Assembly: GCA_013399875.1 (NCBI GenBank)
Contig: VXAZ01006796.1
Coordinates: 62,001-126,000 of the forward strand
DNA: 64,000 nucleotides
Direction of reading: 5' to 3'
Source of the DNA: Gymnorhina tibicen
Lineage: Eukaryota; Chordata; Aves; Passeriformes; Artamidae
Under the pieces are notes generated by a model, which did not search any database, was not told the DNA's origin, and saw only the letters and a list, made by a program, of their open reading frames with translations. Below, piece after piece: positions 27,425 to 39,740 of the stretch. The first letter of the stretch is position 1. Every line of letters starts with the position of its first letter. The position numbers and the translations under genes were made by a program.

Positions 27425-27475
27425 AAATAATTCAAATTGGAAAGGACCTCAGAACTCAAGTTTTGACACAAAAAA
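27425..27475 (-). mobile_element. Possible CR1 3' end scrap
   Basis: AATTCAAATTGGAAAGGACC with the following CTCAGAACTCAAG resembles the antisense CR1 3' end over about 40 bases only. This is a weak match and may be chance. Confidence 0.25.
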
Positions 27476-29429
27476 ATCACAGACAACTCTGTATTTATGT
27501 TTCCGCTAATAAAACAGAATTTATGTTATTTACAGGCCAGGTGGTGCTCCTGGCCATGTCACAGGAAGGAACAGAAGACAGCACAGCTTCCAGGAACGGG
27601 ACACTAGCCTGCTCCGAGCGCAATTCTGACACTGCTGGCACCAGCTACAGCAGCCTCAGAGCAAAACATTAGAGTGATCTTCAACACGGCAAGTCTAAAT
27701 TTTTAATCTCTTTATTTTGCAGATACCTAGAAATGATACTTTAGAAATTAATTCCAGACAGCAAAATTGTAAAAGTGGCAAACAGCACACTTGGGATCTT
27801 ACACTTTGCCTGCCTTTCCACTTTTCCATTTGAGACTCAAAACCACATTTTTTCCACTGGCTTCTAGGAGCAACTAGATGCACTCAAGTGTCGAACAAGT
27901 GCAAAAGGCAGCATTCTGACCTTCAAAAATACTTCTGTTGTGTTACAGGATTAATGCATTGTATTAAATACACACACATGTGACTACTTAGATATCTATC
28001 ACCAAATGAGTTAGTCTGACAGTTGCTGAACAGAAGAAAGTAAAAAATCTCATAAGAATTATTCTGGTCCTGTAACATTTTTAAAGCACCTAATGCAAAC
28101 CTTTAAATCTTTGTTCCTTTGTTGACTGAAGGAAAAGAAAAACCACTTATGAAGAACAATCCAGAATGAATCTGAAGAGCCAGAGCAAAGAACTCAGTAT
28201 GAGGTAATCTATGCTTTTAATTTCAAAGATCGAAGAGGATGAAATCAGTTCCCCTTTAATCATGTAAAACATGGGCTACTAACAATTCAAATGATGCTTT
28301 GAGTAGAGTTTAGTCACCCTTGTTATGAAAAACATGGGTCATCCGTTCGGACTTTCATTATTTAGGCAGAATTAAACTACTCATTAAAGACAAACAAAAA
28401 AAGGTACTTCAACATTCCTACAAAGTATATAAAAAGCTGGATCATCGTTATTCAGTTGACACCTGGGTTCATAGAGCTTTATCTTCAAGTTGTACTGCCG
28501 TGAGCTTGCTGCTTTCCTTCTGAAAGGATGAGATTAGGCAATCACTAAGCAGGAGTGACCCTCATGAGGCAATAAACTCATCTCCTCAAGACCGATTATT
28601 TCAATCACACTGAACACCCTGTGTATTATTACAGAGCACTGAGTTTTATGGAAATTTGAAACCCACCTCTCAGGGTCCTTTAAGGCAGGTAAGTAAACAT
28701 ATCCCTCATTGGAACTGTAACACTGCTAGACATTCAAGATCTCCTGTATCTGCTCTCCAACAATGCAGAAGAATAAATTTCCAGTGAAATCCTTTGCAGC
28801 TTGTAGCAGAATGTTATAAATCCATTCCAAAACATTTCCCTCATCTTGATGGTGTTCCGGTATCTCCAGGCAATTAAATAAAGATCTTCATAGTGCAAAG
28901 ACAGCTCAAGCTTCACTGGCATTTTAATCCATTTCTCTAGTTTCTGCTGATCACACAAAGCCCTGCAAGGCAGGACCAAGAACTCTCAATACACTTCTAC
29001 CTTTTATCCAAGCTTGGCACTTAGACATGCAAACAGAGCCTGGAGTTAAAACTACCTATGTTACTTCCAGACATAGAGAATCAGAAGTAATCTATCCTCC
29101 ACCTCCATGTGCTCGAAGGAAACCCCACCCAAGTGTTCACTGATATTCTACAGAAGACCCGACACAATGCAGTACCAACAGACCGATAAAATAGGAGCAA
29201 CACCTAACACAATATTCCGGACACTTGAAATCACTCTGGGCATGGAGACAGGGCAATTCCTGACATGGGGCCTTTGCATGGGAACTTACGAAGAGCTGGG
29301 TCACTAATGAGCCATAAAGATTTTCATCAACACAAACAGCAAAACCAGGGGTAGTCTCGGCCTGACTCACTGAGCATATCTTGCCTAAAGAGGAGTGCTG
29401 CCTTTCCCTGGGCTTAGAATTAAAAGCCA

Positions 29430-29950
29430 AACACAGTTAGAGGGGAAAAAAGGGTTTTACCTCTGTATTTATTCAAGGATCCTTTGGTGCATCACATCCA
29501 GGTAGAAAACACTCCGAGTGCACACCGAGAATGCACACCCAAAAGTGCCCAATGCACACCCCAAGTGTACACTCGCCCTCAAGTGTCCCCCCCGCCGATG
29601 ATTCACATATACAATTATAGGCCTTGCAAATTAGCATATCTATCAAAAACTCCCCAATGAGAGGCTCAAGAGAAGCCCCCGTCCTGAGGAACCTTCCCCC
29701 TGGGGGGGCCTGTCTTAGTTTACAGAATGTGTTCCGGAGAGGACCTTGGTGTCTGGGGCTTTCTGACCCAACTGCGAGGCTTCCAAGATGTTTGGTCTCT
29801 TGGCTTAATGGAACTTTGGGTCTAAGCTCATTATCAGACTTAGGGAATTACAGGTATGTGTGCTAAAAGCACTAAGGATACATGCAAAGCTGTATGAAAG
29901 GGTATATGAGAGGGGTATATGAAAAAGCAAAAAATCATCATGGCATCAGG
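29430..29950 (-). mobile_element. Probable antisense LTR with GTGCAC-type repeats
   Basis: Read on the minus strand, the block shows an ATTGG (CCAAT-box complement) near 29655, a repetitive G/T-rich stretch, and an AATAAA signal (29467-29472 on the plus strand as TTTATT) near its end. The order fits an LTR in minus orientation. The plus-strand interval 29515-29590 repeats TGCACACC and AAGTGT words (listed separately). Boundaries are not sharp and the family is not identified. No internal viral sequence is seen. Confidence 0.45.
29513..29592 (+). repeat. Degenerate short tandem repeat of TGCACACC type
   Basis: Within about 80 bases the words GAGTGCACACCGAG, ATGCACACCC, AAGTGCCC, ATGCACACCCC, AAGTGTACACTCG and AAGTGTCCCC follow one another. 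This is an imperfect repeat with a period of roughly 13-18 bases inside the LTR-like block. Confidence 0.6.
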
Positions 29951-32900
29951 AGGGACAAAAGGCCCAATGATGTCATTTTCCAGAAGGAAACATGACAAAG
30001 TTCAATAGGTTAGGTCACCTCAAATGCACTTTTGCACATCCAGCACTGTATCTGGAAACAACCCAGAATGCCTCAAATGTGAAGGACTGATGATTGCCTG
30101 CCATCTGCTCTGCTTTCTGACATAGGAAAGAAAATTATACAAAAAATATTCTGAAACACCTAATGCAACCTCAATACTAGCACCAGTAGCTGTTTCCTCA
30201 CTGCTGTGGCTCCAAAATTAATTGCTCTTCACATCACAACACATTACCTGCCTGCAAAATACTACATTCACCTAAAGGGATTTAACTTGTGGCCCCTAAT
30301 GAAATATGTCCAGGGAACCCCCAGAGTAGGAAGATAAAGAACATTACTGTTTTCAGAGTCCAATTTCTGCATAGTACTAGCACACTGTCTATACTAGAGG
30401 CCAGGTGAACCAAAATGACAAGAACTTCAGTTTTGAAGCCTTGAAATTGCAGAAAACCCTATAAATCTTCACACATATAATTTGTGCCTTAAACAGTAAG
30501 AATTCAGTGGAAAAAATTTCTTAGGACTGTTGGTGCACCTGATTAACTTCAGCCAACAGAACTACTGCTGCAGTGTGCCCAGGTGACCACAACTCCACAG
30601 CAGCAAAAACATGATGCTGTATCTGCTGTTCCTGTTTTCTGACTGCATTGTATTTCCCGCATAGAGAAAGGTAAACAAAACCCTTTTTACGATTACACAC
30701 CCCCAAAAAAGAGCAACCTCGATTCCCTGAAATTCACCATTTAACCCAAGGGACTGCAGACAGACCAAAACCAGCTTGTTTCACGTACTTTTGAACACCA
30801 TCTGTAGAAAGTAGCTTCACTATTCAGTGGGCTCCTGACACCATGAATTGATTTTGTGCAGACTTTCTCTTTCTACCTTATTGTTCACTTCCTGGTAATA
30901 CTTAAAATGTCAGTTTACAAGGGTAAGTAGATGCAATAATCATTACTAACTATTTAACTGCAGGGTTTGGTTTTCCAGAAATGCAGCTGGAATACAAGAC
31001 ACTGTGTACTTCAGCTCCTGAAAAGTCTGCATCCTCTGAGCTTTTTCCGTTGATCAGCACCCTGAACGCTAACAGTTAGAGGGGAGACCAACACACTTCA
31101 TTCTTCAAGAAATTCCAGTTTTCATTCCTTGGAAAGAATCCAAACAGATAGAATGTCAAATCTTTAAAAGATCCATCCTGAACCTTATAGGTAGGTAAGA
31201 TGTGTCCTAATCCCTAAGACAAACCTCCCATCCACTTAAATTCCAAAACAGAACTCAGAGTTCCAAATGGATTTACAACTTAGTACCCTACTAAAGATTT
31301 AGAGCACACTACTAGAACAACAAAATTAAGCAGCTAATGTTACTAGATCTACAGTATTACATAAATAAGAGATGGGTGTTCTCAAATACCCCGACTGTTC
31401 CCATTGTCAGGCTTATGGATCCATAATTCTGCCCGAAGGGACACTCACTTAAAAAAGAGGGAAAAAAAAGGGGGGGGGAGGATCCAGCAACTTCTGCTAA
31501 CATCCAAAAATGAACAGCAGCATGCCATGCCTTAGAAACTTAATTTTCACTCATCTTGGTAGGGCAACAATGTTCCGAAAGGTATTTTGTGGGGATTTTT
31601 TTTGGTGGGTGGTGGTGTTCGGTGATGTTTCTAGTTTCTAAAAGAATCTTGCCTCTTTACTTCAGCATCTCCAGTCTGACTTTGACAATTTGAGCATGTA
31701 CACTCTAGAGCAGGACATGAAAAATCCCATAAGATTCCATCTCTATTAAAATGAAAGAATAAACCAATAACCCAACTGTTAAAAAAAGATGTGAAATCTG
31801 TAATAAAAGAAACTCTGTTATATTATCGATGTGGCATGGAATATCTGTCACACTCCAGACAGAAGCTAACCTTCACAGCCACATGACATACCCCTGAATA
31901 TACTGGTGAGCGAAGGAAAGCCTGACAGGCCATTAGTGACATCAGCATGAATAAAGTTCTAAGGAACAATCAAAACAGAATTTTAAATGAATCACCTTTA
32001 AAAGACAAACAAAACCAAACATAAAAACCCCACACAGAAAAAGGTATTAACCCTGGAGGGCTGCAGCCCTGGAGTTTAGCCCCAGATTGCCATTCTCCAT
32101 GGCCTGATCCTACAGGGACACTCCCACTCTTAAATGCAGAAGAGACAGGATGGGATGCCAGAACACAAAGCCCTTGGACAAGCAGAAACACATTCCCATC
32201 CCCTGAGCAAAGCCACTGGATCAAAGAGTTTGCTCCACCTGTGGTTCCTCCTACACCATCCAAGTGCTCAACTACACATCACATGTCTACGTGCATTTTT
32301 TGATTGCAGAAATTTCTTCCACACATTTTCCAATGCCAGCAACAACAACAAAAAAAACCCCAACAAAACAAACCAGCTTTAAAATCATCTTTCACACTGG
32401 AATTTCTTTGCTATTTGCTCATCTTTCTCCAACTACAAATCTGAGGTTCAATACCTCAGGGTATTTACCTGAGGGTGAACTGGTTAAATCACTGTGACTT
32501 CAAAGTATCTACTTTAACTCTGATTTAAATAATCTGTTCTGATTTTGCATTGTATTTGCACTTTCTAGAACTTTTCCTGAAAAGAAATAGATTCCTCCTG
32601 GTTGGAATGTTGCAGGGGTATTTTTGGTTTTGACTGATTAGGAAGCTACTCCATAAACACTTTTTTATTTTACTATAAGTTTCTTACATTAGTATCTTTT
32701 TTTATTTTTCAGTGTTTGACTATACATTTTTTAGTGAACATTTCATATTCATTATCTGCAAAACACTTTATAAATAGAGCAAAAGAAATAGTGTAAATAG
32801 TAAGTTAAAAGTAATAAAAAATGTATTTTAAACTGGAATCAAATTGTTCTAAATTAAACAAACTCATTACAGACCACATTACCCATAGTTGGTGAATTTG

Positions 32901-33300
32901 GTTGTATACATCCCTCAAGTTTTTGTCAGGACAGATGTGATTTTCATACCTTATTGTTACTGACAGATTAAAAGTAAAAAAAGCTTCACATCTTTTGTAG
33001 TTTCTCACCTTTGACTGCACAACCCCCTGAACTAACTCCAAGAAGAACCACGAATGAAGAATGTTTTGTGTCTGCTGGAAAGTGACTCCTGTCAAACCAG
33101 TTCTGTGCTGCAGTAAATTCTCTGCAGACACTTCCACCTACTCTGTGGATACACTTTCTTCAAAGGTATGGATGCAAATATATCCTTCTTGAATATTACA
33201 ATTTAATTAAAAGTTACTACACTGTGAAAAAGGTAAGGCCTGGATCTAGTACTTTCAAATCCAAATAAACTCTCCTTTTAATCTTTCATTTTAACCTCTT

Positions 33301-33671
33301 TTGTTTTCCATAAATTTCTTCCCCTGTTCTTCACCCCTTTACCCACACTACGCTTCCATCAAGGGACCAGCATTTACTATGTGCCACCTCACCTTCCCTT
33401 CTCTCAGGAAGGCTGAAGAATTCTTTCCAGGTCTTATTCATCAAGGCAACGTGGCCCATGAATCATGCCACAGTCTTTTCTCACATGATGAGCCTCGAGG
33501 TTTGTGCACTGCTGCACAAACAAGCCCAGGCAACTGTTTGACTTTGAGGATGAACATTCCTGCTTCTGCTGCTGACATGCCAGGTACACCCTCCTCTCCT
33601 CAACAGCCATTCAAGTCCCAGAACAATCCCAGGACTGCCAGGAAAGCAAGCACAAGAAACTCTCATGACAG
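33301..33671 (+). other. Exon-like open frame, antisense to the host gene
   Basis: A plus-strand frame of 124 codons runs until the TAA that is itself part of a consensus donor (GACAG then GTAAGA at 33672). The product is Pro/Ser/His-rich without a recognised domain. A spliced antisense non-coding RNA exon is possible; a protein is not supported. Confidence 0.2.
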
Positions 33672-36639
33672 GTAAGACTATTGGGCCTCTCTGCTGGCAC
33701 CTGGAACAGGTTCCCATTACACACCTCAGTTTTCAGCTGCTTATTAAAGCCCCATGTGCTGCACTCCACAGAGCAGTCACCTTCTTTGCAGGATCCCTAT
33801 GACTTCTGCATTTTTCACCCACTACATGTCTCCATTACTGACCAGCCACAGTTCAAGAGATTGTTCGGATTTATTTTTTCTTACTCATTCTAAACCCACA
33901 CCTCCACCCAAATCCACTCTACTACTCTAAAAGCAGGGCAAATTCTCACTGAAAGACAGAAGGACAAGGAAATTAAGCATCTGAAAATGTTACATAGTAA
34001 TATCAGGAACCACCAAAAAGAAAACATTCCTAGTTCAGGGCTTTGGCCAAAAGGTAACTTCAGAGCCTTACATGCAGCCTGGCTGAGGAGACACACAGCA
34101 CATCTGTCATTCCCTCAGGAGGAGAAATATTTTGCCAGAGAAATGTTGTAACCAACAGCATTTCAGAGGGAGCTTAGTACACAACACCAGAGCAGTACTG
34201 TCCAACTGGGTAACGTGAACATCCAGCCAAGAATTCTTGGAGAGACATCACCCTTCCCAGCTTGGTAAATAATGACGAGTCCTTATTTTGCTACATTTTG
34301 TACATTACACAAACAGGACATCACAGAAAATCCTACCACACAAGAGGATTTACATTTTTGAACAAAGCCTGTCCAAATGCTTATGTGACATTCTTGAAAC
34401 AAAGCAATTCCTCTCACCAAACCTCAACATCAGCAAAAATAGCAATTTCCTTCTCCTTGGGCTCACTTTTGGGAAATACACAAAAGGAGAGAGGATGGCC
34501 AAGTTATGACCCAGTGAGTCCCATTTTACTCTTGGGGGATTAGCAGCACTCAAGGAAAAGCCACTGTTGGAGTCTTTGCCAGCTGATTTGAAGAGAACTG
34601 AAAAAAAACAGTAGGTTTTTGAGCTGTTTCACCTACTGATACAGCTCAAAAGGATATGGCCGTTACAAAAAACCCCACCATGAATATCAAACCAGCTGTG
34701 GGTGTGCAGGTCCTGAAGCCCCACAGGTTATATGCCACCTAGGCACAAAAGGCAGACAAAATCTCTGTGTTAACCACTTGAACCCAGACAGGACTGTGAC
34801 TACTTTCATGACTTCCGAACTTGAGGAAAATCCTTTACATCTGCTGTGCTGCCAGAGCCCAGCATACTCCAGAACAGCCCAGGCTATTCCAACTGTGTTG
34901 CATGCCTTGCAACAGCATTCACTAGTACAGAGCAGATGTGCGTAAGTTTAAGCCACAGAATTACACCTTGGGTTCATCTACAGTTTCTACTGAGCACCAC
35001 TCCAAAAGCTCAGTATTCTTCCTAAGGGAGGTATTTAAACAGTTTACTAACCCGGCAACAAATCACAGCACAGGGGAAAGAGCTCTCATTAACTGGGAAT
35101 GACAACGTTATGGATCAGGGAACACGTAGTACACTGCAAAATGCACATCTCCACACAGGGATAGACATACATGGGCAAGTCTCCACAGCCATGAGCCTCA
35201 GTGCCACTAGCTAAGCAGCTCTCCCGAGGTTTTCCTTCCAAGTCTTCACCTGGTAGAAGAGAGGTGCACTGACCTATTCCTTGTGTGACTATCCCAAAAG
35301 TACTCAGCAGGACTTCCCATGATGGGTTATTGTGGATGTGTGTTCAAACACAAGCAGAGAGGAAGTATCTGCATGGTCTTACCAGCTACCACAGTTTTTC
35401 CCTTTTCCAAATTCAGGAAAAGAAAGTGACAGTGATATTTCTCTTCCTGGGAGTCTTTATCTCACATTCAAACATGAGATGGCCAAACAGGACCTGACAG
35501 AAGCTTTCCAATGAATGCAATCTCACAGGCATTTAGATTTTGGGGGCTTTTCTCCATTTTGTTTACAATTTCTTTGCCACAACATTTCACTTACTTTATT
35601 AAGCTCTGTAACATTTAGACACTACATTACAGCCCCAAGAGCCAATTCCATTAGAAAAAGGCATAAAGAACGAAGAATCATCTCTCTTTGTTCACACAAG
35701 ATTTCACTGTGTGGCAAAGCAAAAGGAAAGAACAAGGGAGCCCATTCCTTCCCAGGGAGATCACAGCAAGCACTGGTAGACAAACTGATGCATAAAGGCA
35801 GAGAACCAGAGATTCCCCATGTCAATCCACACCTCAGAGCCTGTAAAACCTGAATAAGAACTCATTCTGACCTTTTAACAAAGACTCAAAAATGGAGGAG
35901 ACTTTTGGGGCCTTATAAAAGAGCTGAGGAGGAAGGAGTCATTAATAAAGGCACCATGGAAGAAACAAGTGTTGCACATCACTTTTCATCATTTCAAGCT
36001 CTGCCCCTGTAAGAACTTCTGGATATTCATCCCCTTAGAACACAGGTCCAGTCCTGGCTATATAAAAGCTTTGAATAACGTAGACAGAAATTTTGGATGT
36101 GAAGAACAATTTCCATGATCTCTACTGCTGCATATAAAAATTAGTAATTTCTATTCATTTGTCTGACCATAAGAGTTTCCTGATGTGAACAATTTTGGTT
36201 AAGGAGCTGCCATACCATTCTGTTGCCTAAAGTCGACTGAATTTCAACCTGAAACTTTTGTTTTACAGTGCATAAGGTTTGCCAAAAGCTAAATAAAGAC
36301 GTGCCATGTGAAATCTGCATCAACCGAGATGAAAACAAACAAGACAGAAAGCTAAAGAAATCCTCCACGGTTTAAAAAATTAACTGACCTGCAAGAGCTA
36401 TAACATTCTGTGCTTACTAGATCATGGCAAGCGGCGTGAAGTCATTTAAACAGAGAAGGGAGGTGTCAGGCTCAGAATCTCTACGGAGCGTCTGAGAGCC
36501 GCACAAGAGCGAGCATTGGCAAGAGGCATCAAAAATCGGCTCCGTTTCCATTCCAAAACACACGATACGGAGTTTACACTTGAAAGACACAATATGGGCT
36601 GATATGCGCGGTGCCTTCTGACCATTTTTCTCCAAGGGC

Positions 36640-37260
36640 GTTTCAGACAATGGAGCAGGGGATGAGCCCGAGAGGGGCCCGGGGTCTCGGGAAGGCAGGA
36701 GGGCCCGTCCCCGTGTCGGCGAAACACAACAGGTGTTGTTGACAGCGAACCGGGCGCGGTGCCGGGCCGGGGCTGCCGCCCCCTCCGGGGGCTCCCGGCG
36801 CCGGTGCCGCTCCCCCCCCGCCCCGCCCGACTCACCGAGGCCGCTGATGTCGTGCCGGAGGCCGGCGCGGCTCCGCTCCTCCGCTATCGCCCGCAGCATG
36901 TGCCGCAGGGAGCGGTCGGGCTCGCCGTCCGCCTCCCCGTCCCTCCGGGCACAGGCCATGCTGCCGCCGCCGCCGCCGATGAGCTCATGTCAGGCCGCCG
37001 CGGAGGCGGCACCCGGCTCTCCCGACACGGGAATGACCAGGAGCCTTCCTGGTCCCGCTGCCCCGGCCGCTTCCCCCTCGGGAAGTTTCCCGGGCGTCGC
37101 CGCCGGCCTCTCCCCGGGACACCGCGATCGCTCTCACCGACACTGCCCAGCCGCACTCCGCCGCTTCCTGCTACTGCGGCCGCCGGGCGGGACCGGCAGG
37201 GCCGGGACCCGCCCGGACCCGCCCACAGGGCGGATCTGCCACCGACCGTCATCCCGGGCA
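36640..37260 (-). promoter_or_regulatory. KIAA0930: CpG island and probable promoter of KIAA0930
   Basis: About 600 bases very rich in G, C and CpG inside an otherwise AT-rich window. The block spans the start of intron 1, exon 1, the presumed 5' untranslated region and the upstream flank. GC boxes are visible (for example around 36816-36828 and 37203-37225), and no TATA box is seen upstream of the start codon, as expected for a dispersed CpG promoter. The transcription start cannot be fixed from sequence; it should lie right of 36959. Five CCG triplets (36964-36978) sit directly before the start codon, so the mRNA leader carries a short CGG run. A divergent transcript from the same island is possible but not shown. 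Confidence 0.85.
36836..36959 (-). CDS. KIAA0930: KIAA0930 orthologue, coding exon 1 (N-terminus)
   Basis: First coding exon of a conserved vertebrate protein of unknown function (human KIAA0930/C22orf9, DUF2045 type). On the minus strand, the ATG at 36959 opens 41 codons plus one base, and the exon stops at a consensus donor (CTCG then GTGAGT). Residues 21-28 read MLRAIAEE, which matches the start of the human protein as I remember it. The first ATG has a good context (A at -3, G at +4). The second, at 36899, has C at both positions, so I chose the upstream start; this adds 20 polar, charged residues (Arg, Asp, Glu, Gly) that could be absent if the second ATG is used. The exon ends in phase 1 and its last G completes a Gly codon with exon 2. 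It lies inside a CpG island. No signal peptide or membrane segment is visible here. Gene identity is firm because of exon 2; the exact start is less certain. Confidence 0.88.
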
Positions 37261-37450
37261 ACCCGTCCTGCATCCCTGACATCAGCCAGCATCTCGGGAA
37301 ACCCATCTTGCATCCCTGACAATCCATCCTGCATCTCTGACATCAACCAGCATCCCGCGAAACCCATCCTGCATCGCTGACAATGCATACTGCGTTCCTG
37401 ACATCAACCAGCATCCCGGGCAACCCACATAGTCTTGCATCTCTGACATC
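37248..37450 (+). repeat. Minisatellite with 61 bp higher-order unit
   Basis: The array is built from two related sub-units: a 40-base one (CATCCCTGACATCAGCCAGC then ATCTCGGGAAACCCATCTTG) at 37271-37310 and a 21-base one at 37311-37331. The pair repeats as 40 (37332-37371) plus 21 (37372-37392), then an expanded 45-base form (37393-37437) and a partial CATCTCTGACATC. A partial unit precedes it from 37248. It begins exactly where the CpG island ends, on the upstream side of KIAA0930. Confidence 0.88.
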
Positions 37451-39359
37451 TAATGACTGTTTCCAGTCAGGCTTTCTGGACACCTTCTTTGCTATCCTTC
37501 CTTCTCACTATGTCCCACAGATTTGTCTACTGTCACTGCAGGCAGATCTCTCCTGCCCACCCCACTGATGTCATAGATGAGCTGCTGCTTCCTTCTTGCT
37601 CTCCTGTTCCCATGTGTCCCCTGTGGGGCAAAACCCAACCTAAGGTGTCTGCTGAAGTCTCTACCAAGATCTGAGTCACCTCTTCCTTAGCATTAGCACC
37701 TCTTGTTGTGTAAATCAGGAATGGGTGATCTCAGGGAATAACCCAGCTTGTGCTGCAAGGATCCTACATCCTCCTGCTGCTGCTGGTGGTTGTCCACAGC
37801 AGATTCCAACAATGGCCAAAACTTCCTCAGAAATTTAGGATTTTCTAAGCCACAGTTGGAGAACAATACCACCACCTGCTCAGTTCTTCTGCAAACAATT
37901 TGCTCAACATTTTTTTGTTTATAATATTGCTTTAGGCTTTCCTTAGTTCCTAAAAATACTGTAAAGGCTTAGGCAGACTATTCTTCTCTCTGAAACCCCA
38001 TTTGAAAGTTGCCAGGCCTTGCAAGTGGTGGTGGGGAGAAGCAAAAGGGTCAGAGGACTTCAAACATGAGTTGACAGCATTTGAGAGTTGGGCTTTTAGC
38101 GACAGCATAATAAGAAAGAAAAGTTTTCAAATACTCCATGTCCATTCTCCACAATGGCATACATTTACCCCATGTTGCCAATTTCAGTTTCATGTCAGCT
38201 TTTGACACCAATAAACTAACAATCAGACGCCTGCTGAATGCAATTTACAGTCATGCACTCATTTCCTGTGACACCAATATAGATGAGTATTTTCTGTGGA
38301 AGGCCCTTCTGCTGAATTGGACAGAGAAGAGAAATTTGAAGTCAATGTAGCATTTTGCTAGTAAAATGTCTAGCTCTTTCATAAAGCAGTAGAATACAGG
38401 GACATACAATCTCAGGACTTAAGCACCTGTTCCCTTGTTAAATCTCATAGTTCTCTTTCTTGGTGAGAATGAAGGTTTGCAGTCACATGCTAGCCCTGTA
38501 AATGCATTCATGAGAGTTATTTGTCCCATGGGGAAGAGCAGCAGAAGACTGTCCCGTACTCCAAGTTGTTCCTGACATTGTCAGGAGGAACGACTCTCTC
38601 TGCTGCCAGAGGAGCGGCAGCCTCACTTCCCTCATGTCATGCTGACCTCACTAAGGATTGGATGTCTTTCCCCTGAAGATTGCTGCTGGATCCCAACAGC
38701 AGTGTCACGTTGGGGGCACACAGGAACACTCGTGTCACCAGGCAGTAGACAGCCCAGCAGCAGTTTCTCCAGAGTCTCCAGGAGTTCAGCCTCTCTGCTG
38801 TGCCCTGAACACTATCTGTAAAGTTCCAGCCACCTGGCTTTAAAAAAGCAACCAAGGAAACCTGCTGCTGCCCTGTCCAGGTCTTTTATAAAATGAAAAG
38901 GTATTCCTGCCCCTTCTTAGCTCCCCATCCTACCTTCTACTTTCTCTGTCTTCTATCAAAACACACACATGGACAAAAAATGCAGCTGTTTTCCTTCCTG
39001 TAGACTTCCCTAGCCAAAAATACCTCCTGGTAGACCACAGCACTTGACCAGAAAACAGAGGAATTAAGTTTGTTTTCTTAAAGGGACTATTGATTAAGTA
39101 CCCTTAGGATCAGTTTGAACCCTAGAATGCTAATTGATTTTGGTTTTTAAAGATCCCATGGTATACTGTAAAAAAAGAAACCACTCTGTCTAGCCAAAGT
39201 CTTGACAGAGAGAGGGCTTTGTATCTGATATTTATATATTGGTCCTAAAGGTCTTCTTCAACAATACTTAGTACAATGTTATCACCATAATGGGCACCAG
39301 GAGCACTCTCTGACTATGCATGCTCTCACTGAACTCAATTGTGCACAGCATTCTCTGTC
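37451..39359. other. Intergenic sequence, nothing recognised
   Basis: Upstream flank of KIAA0930. Only short open frames are present; 38637-38855 is open on both strands but shows no domain. No repeat family is recognised. Confidence 0.6.
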
Positions 39360-39740
39360 TTACAAAGGGGTAATGGGTGTTATGGTCCTGAGGGCTCTAA
39401 AAAGCCTTAATGGCCCTGATCACCCTCACCTGGGGCCTCCTTTCTCCCCACCCCAAGCTGGGATCTCTATTTAAGCTCAGCCCTGAGGCCCTATGGAAGG
39501 TGTGGTGGTCTCTGGGCATGGCTCAGGTGTGGCTGCTGTTTCTCTAGCCCTGGAGCTGCAGGCTGCTCGCTCAGCTTAGCCCCAGACCTGCCTCCAGACT
39601 CTGGACGTGCCTTTGGGCCTGAACTCTGGTTTACTGTGTTCCCTCACTGAGGTTCTGTTATGCTGTGTTGTGGACCACAAAGGCCCTGCTAACCTGGGAG
39701 TGTCTCTCCAGGGAGGTTTTAAACTGCACAGTGCCCTGAC
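39360..39740 (+). mobile_element. Possible LTR-like block
   Basis: A GC-richer block with a TATA-like CTATTTAAGCTCAG (about 39466-39479) followed by C/T-rich sequence and repeated CCTGGAGCTGCAGG-like words. It resembles the R region of an LTR, but no clear AATAAA or ends are visible. It could equally be an isolated promoter-like sequence. Confidence 0.3.

Noticed and set aside
36417..36959. 180-codon minus-strand frame starting at the KIAA0930 ATG
   Set aside because: Only the first 41 codons are exon. The frame reads through the GTGAGT donor into intron 1, and the exon 2 phase match shows where splicing occurs.
36733..37380. 215-codon plus-strand frame over the CpG island
   Set aside because: It is antisense to exon 1 and rich in Pro, Ala, Arg and Ser, as expected when stop triplets are scarce in CpG-rich DNA. 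It also runs into the minisatellite.
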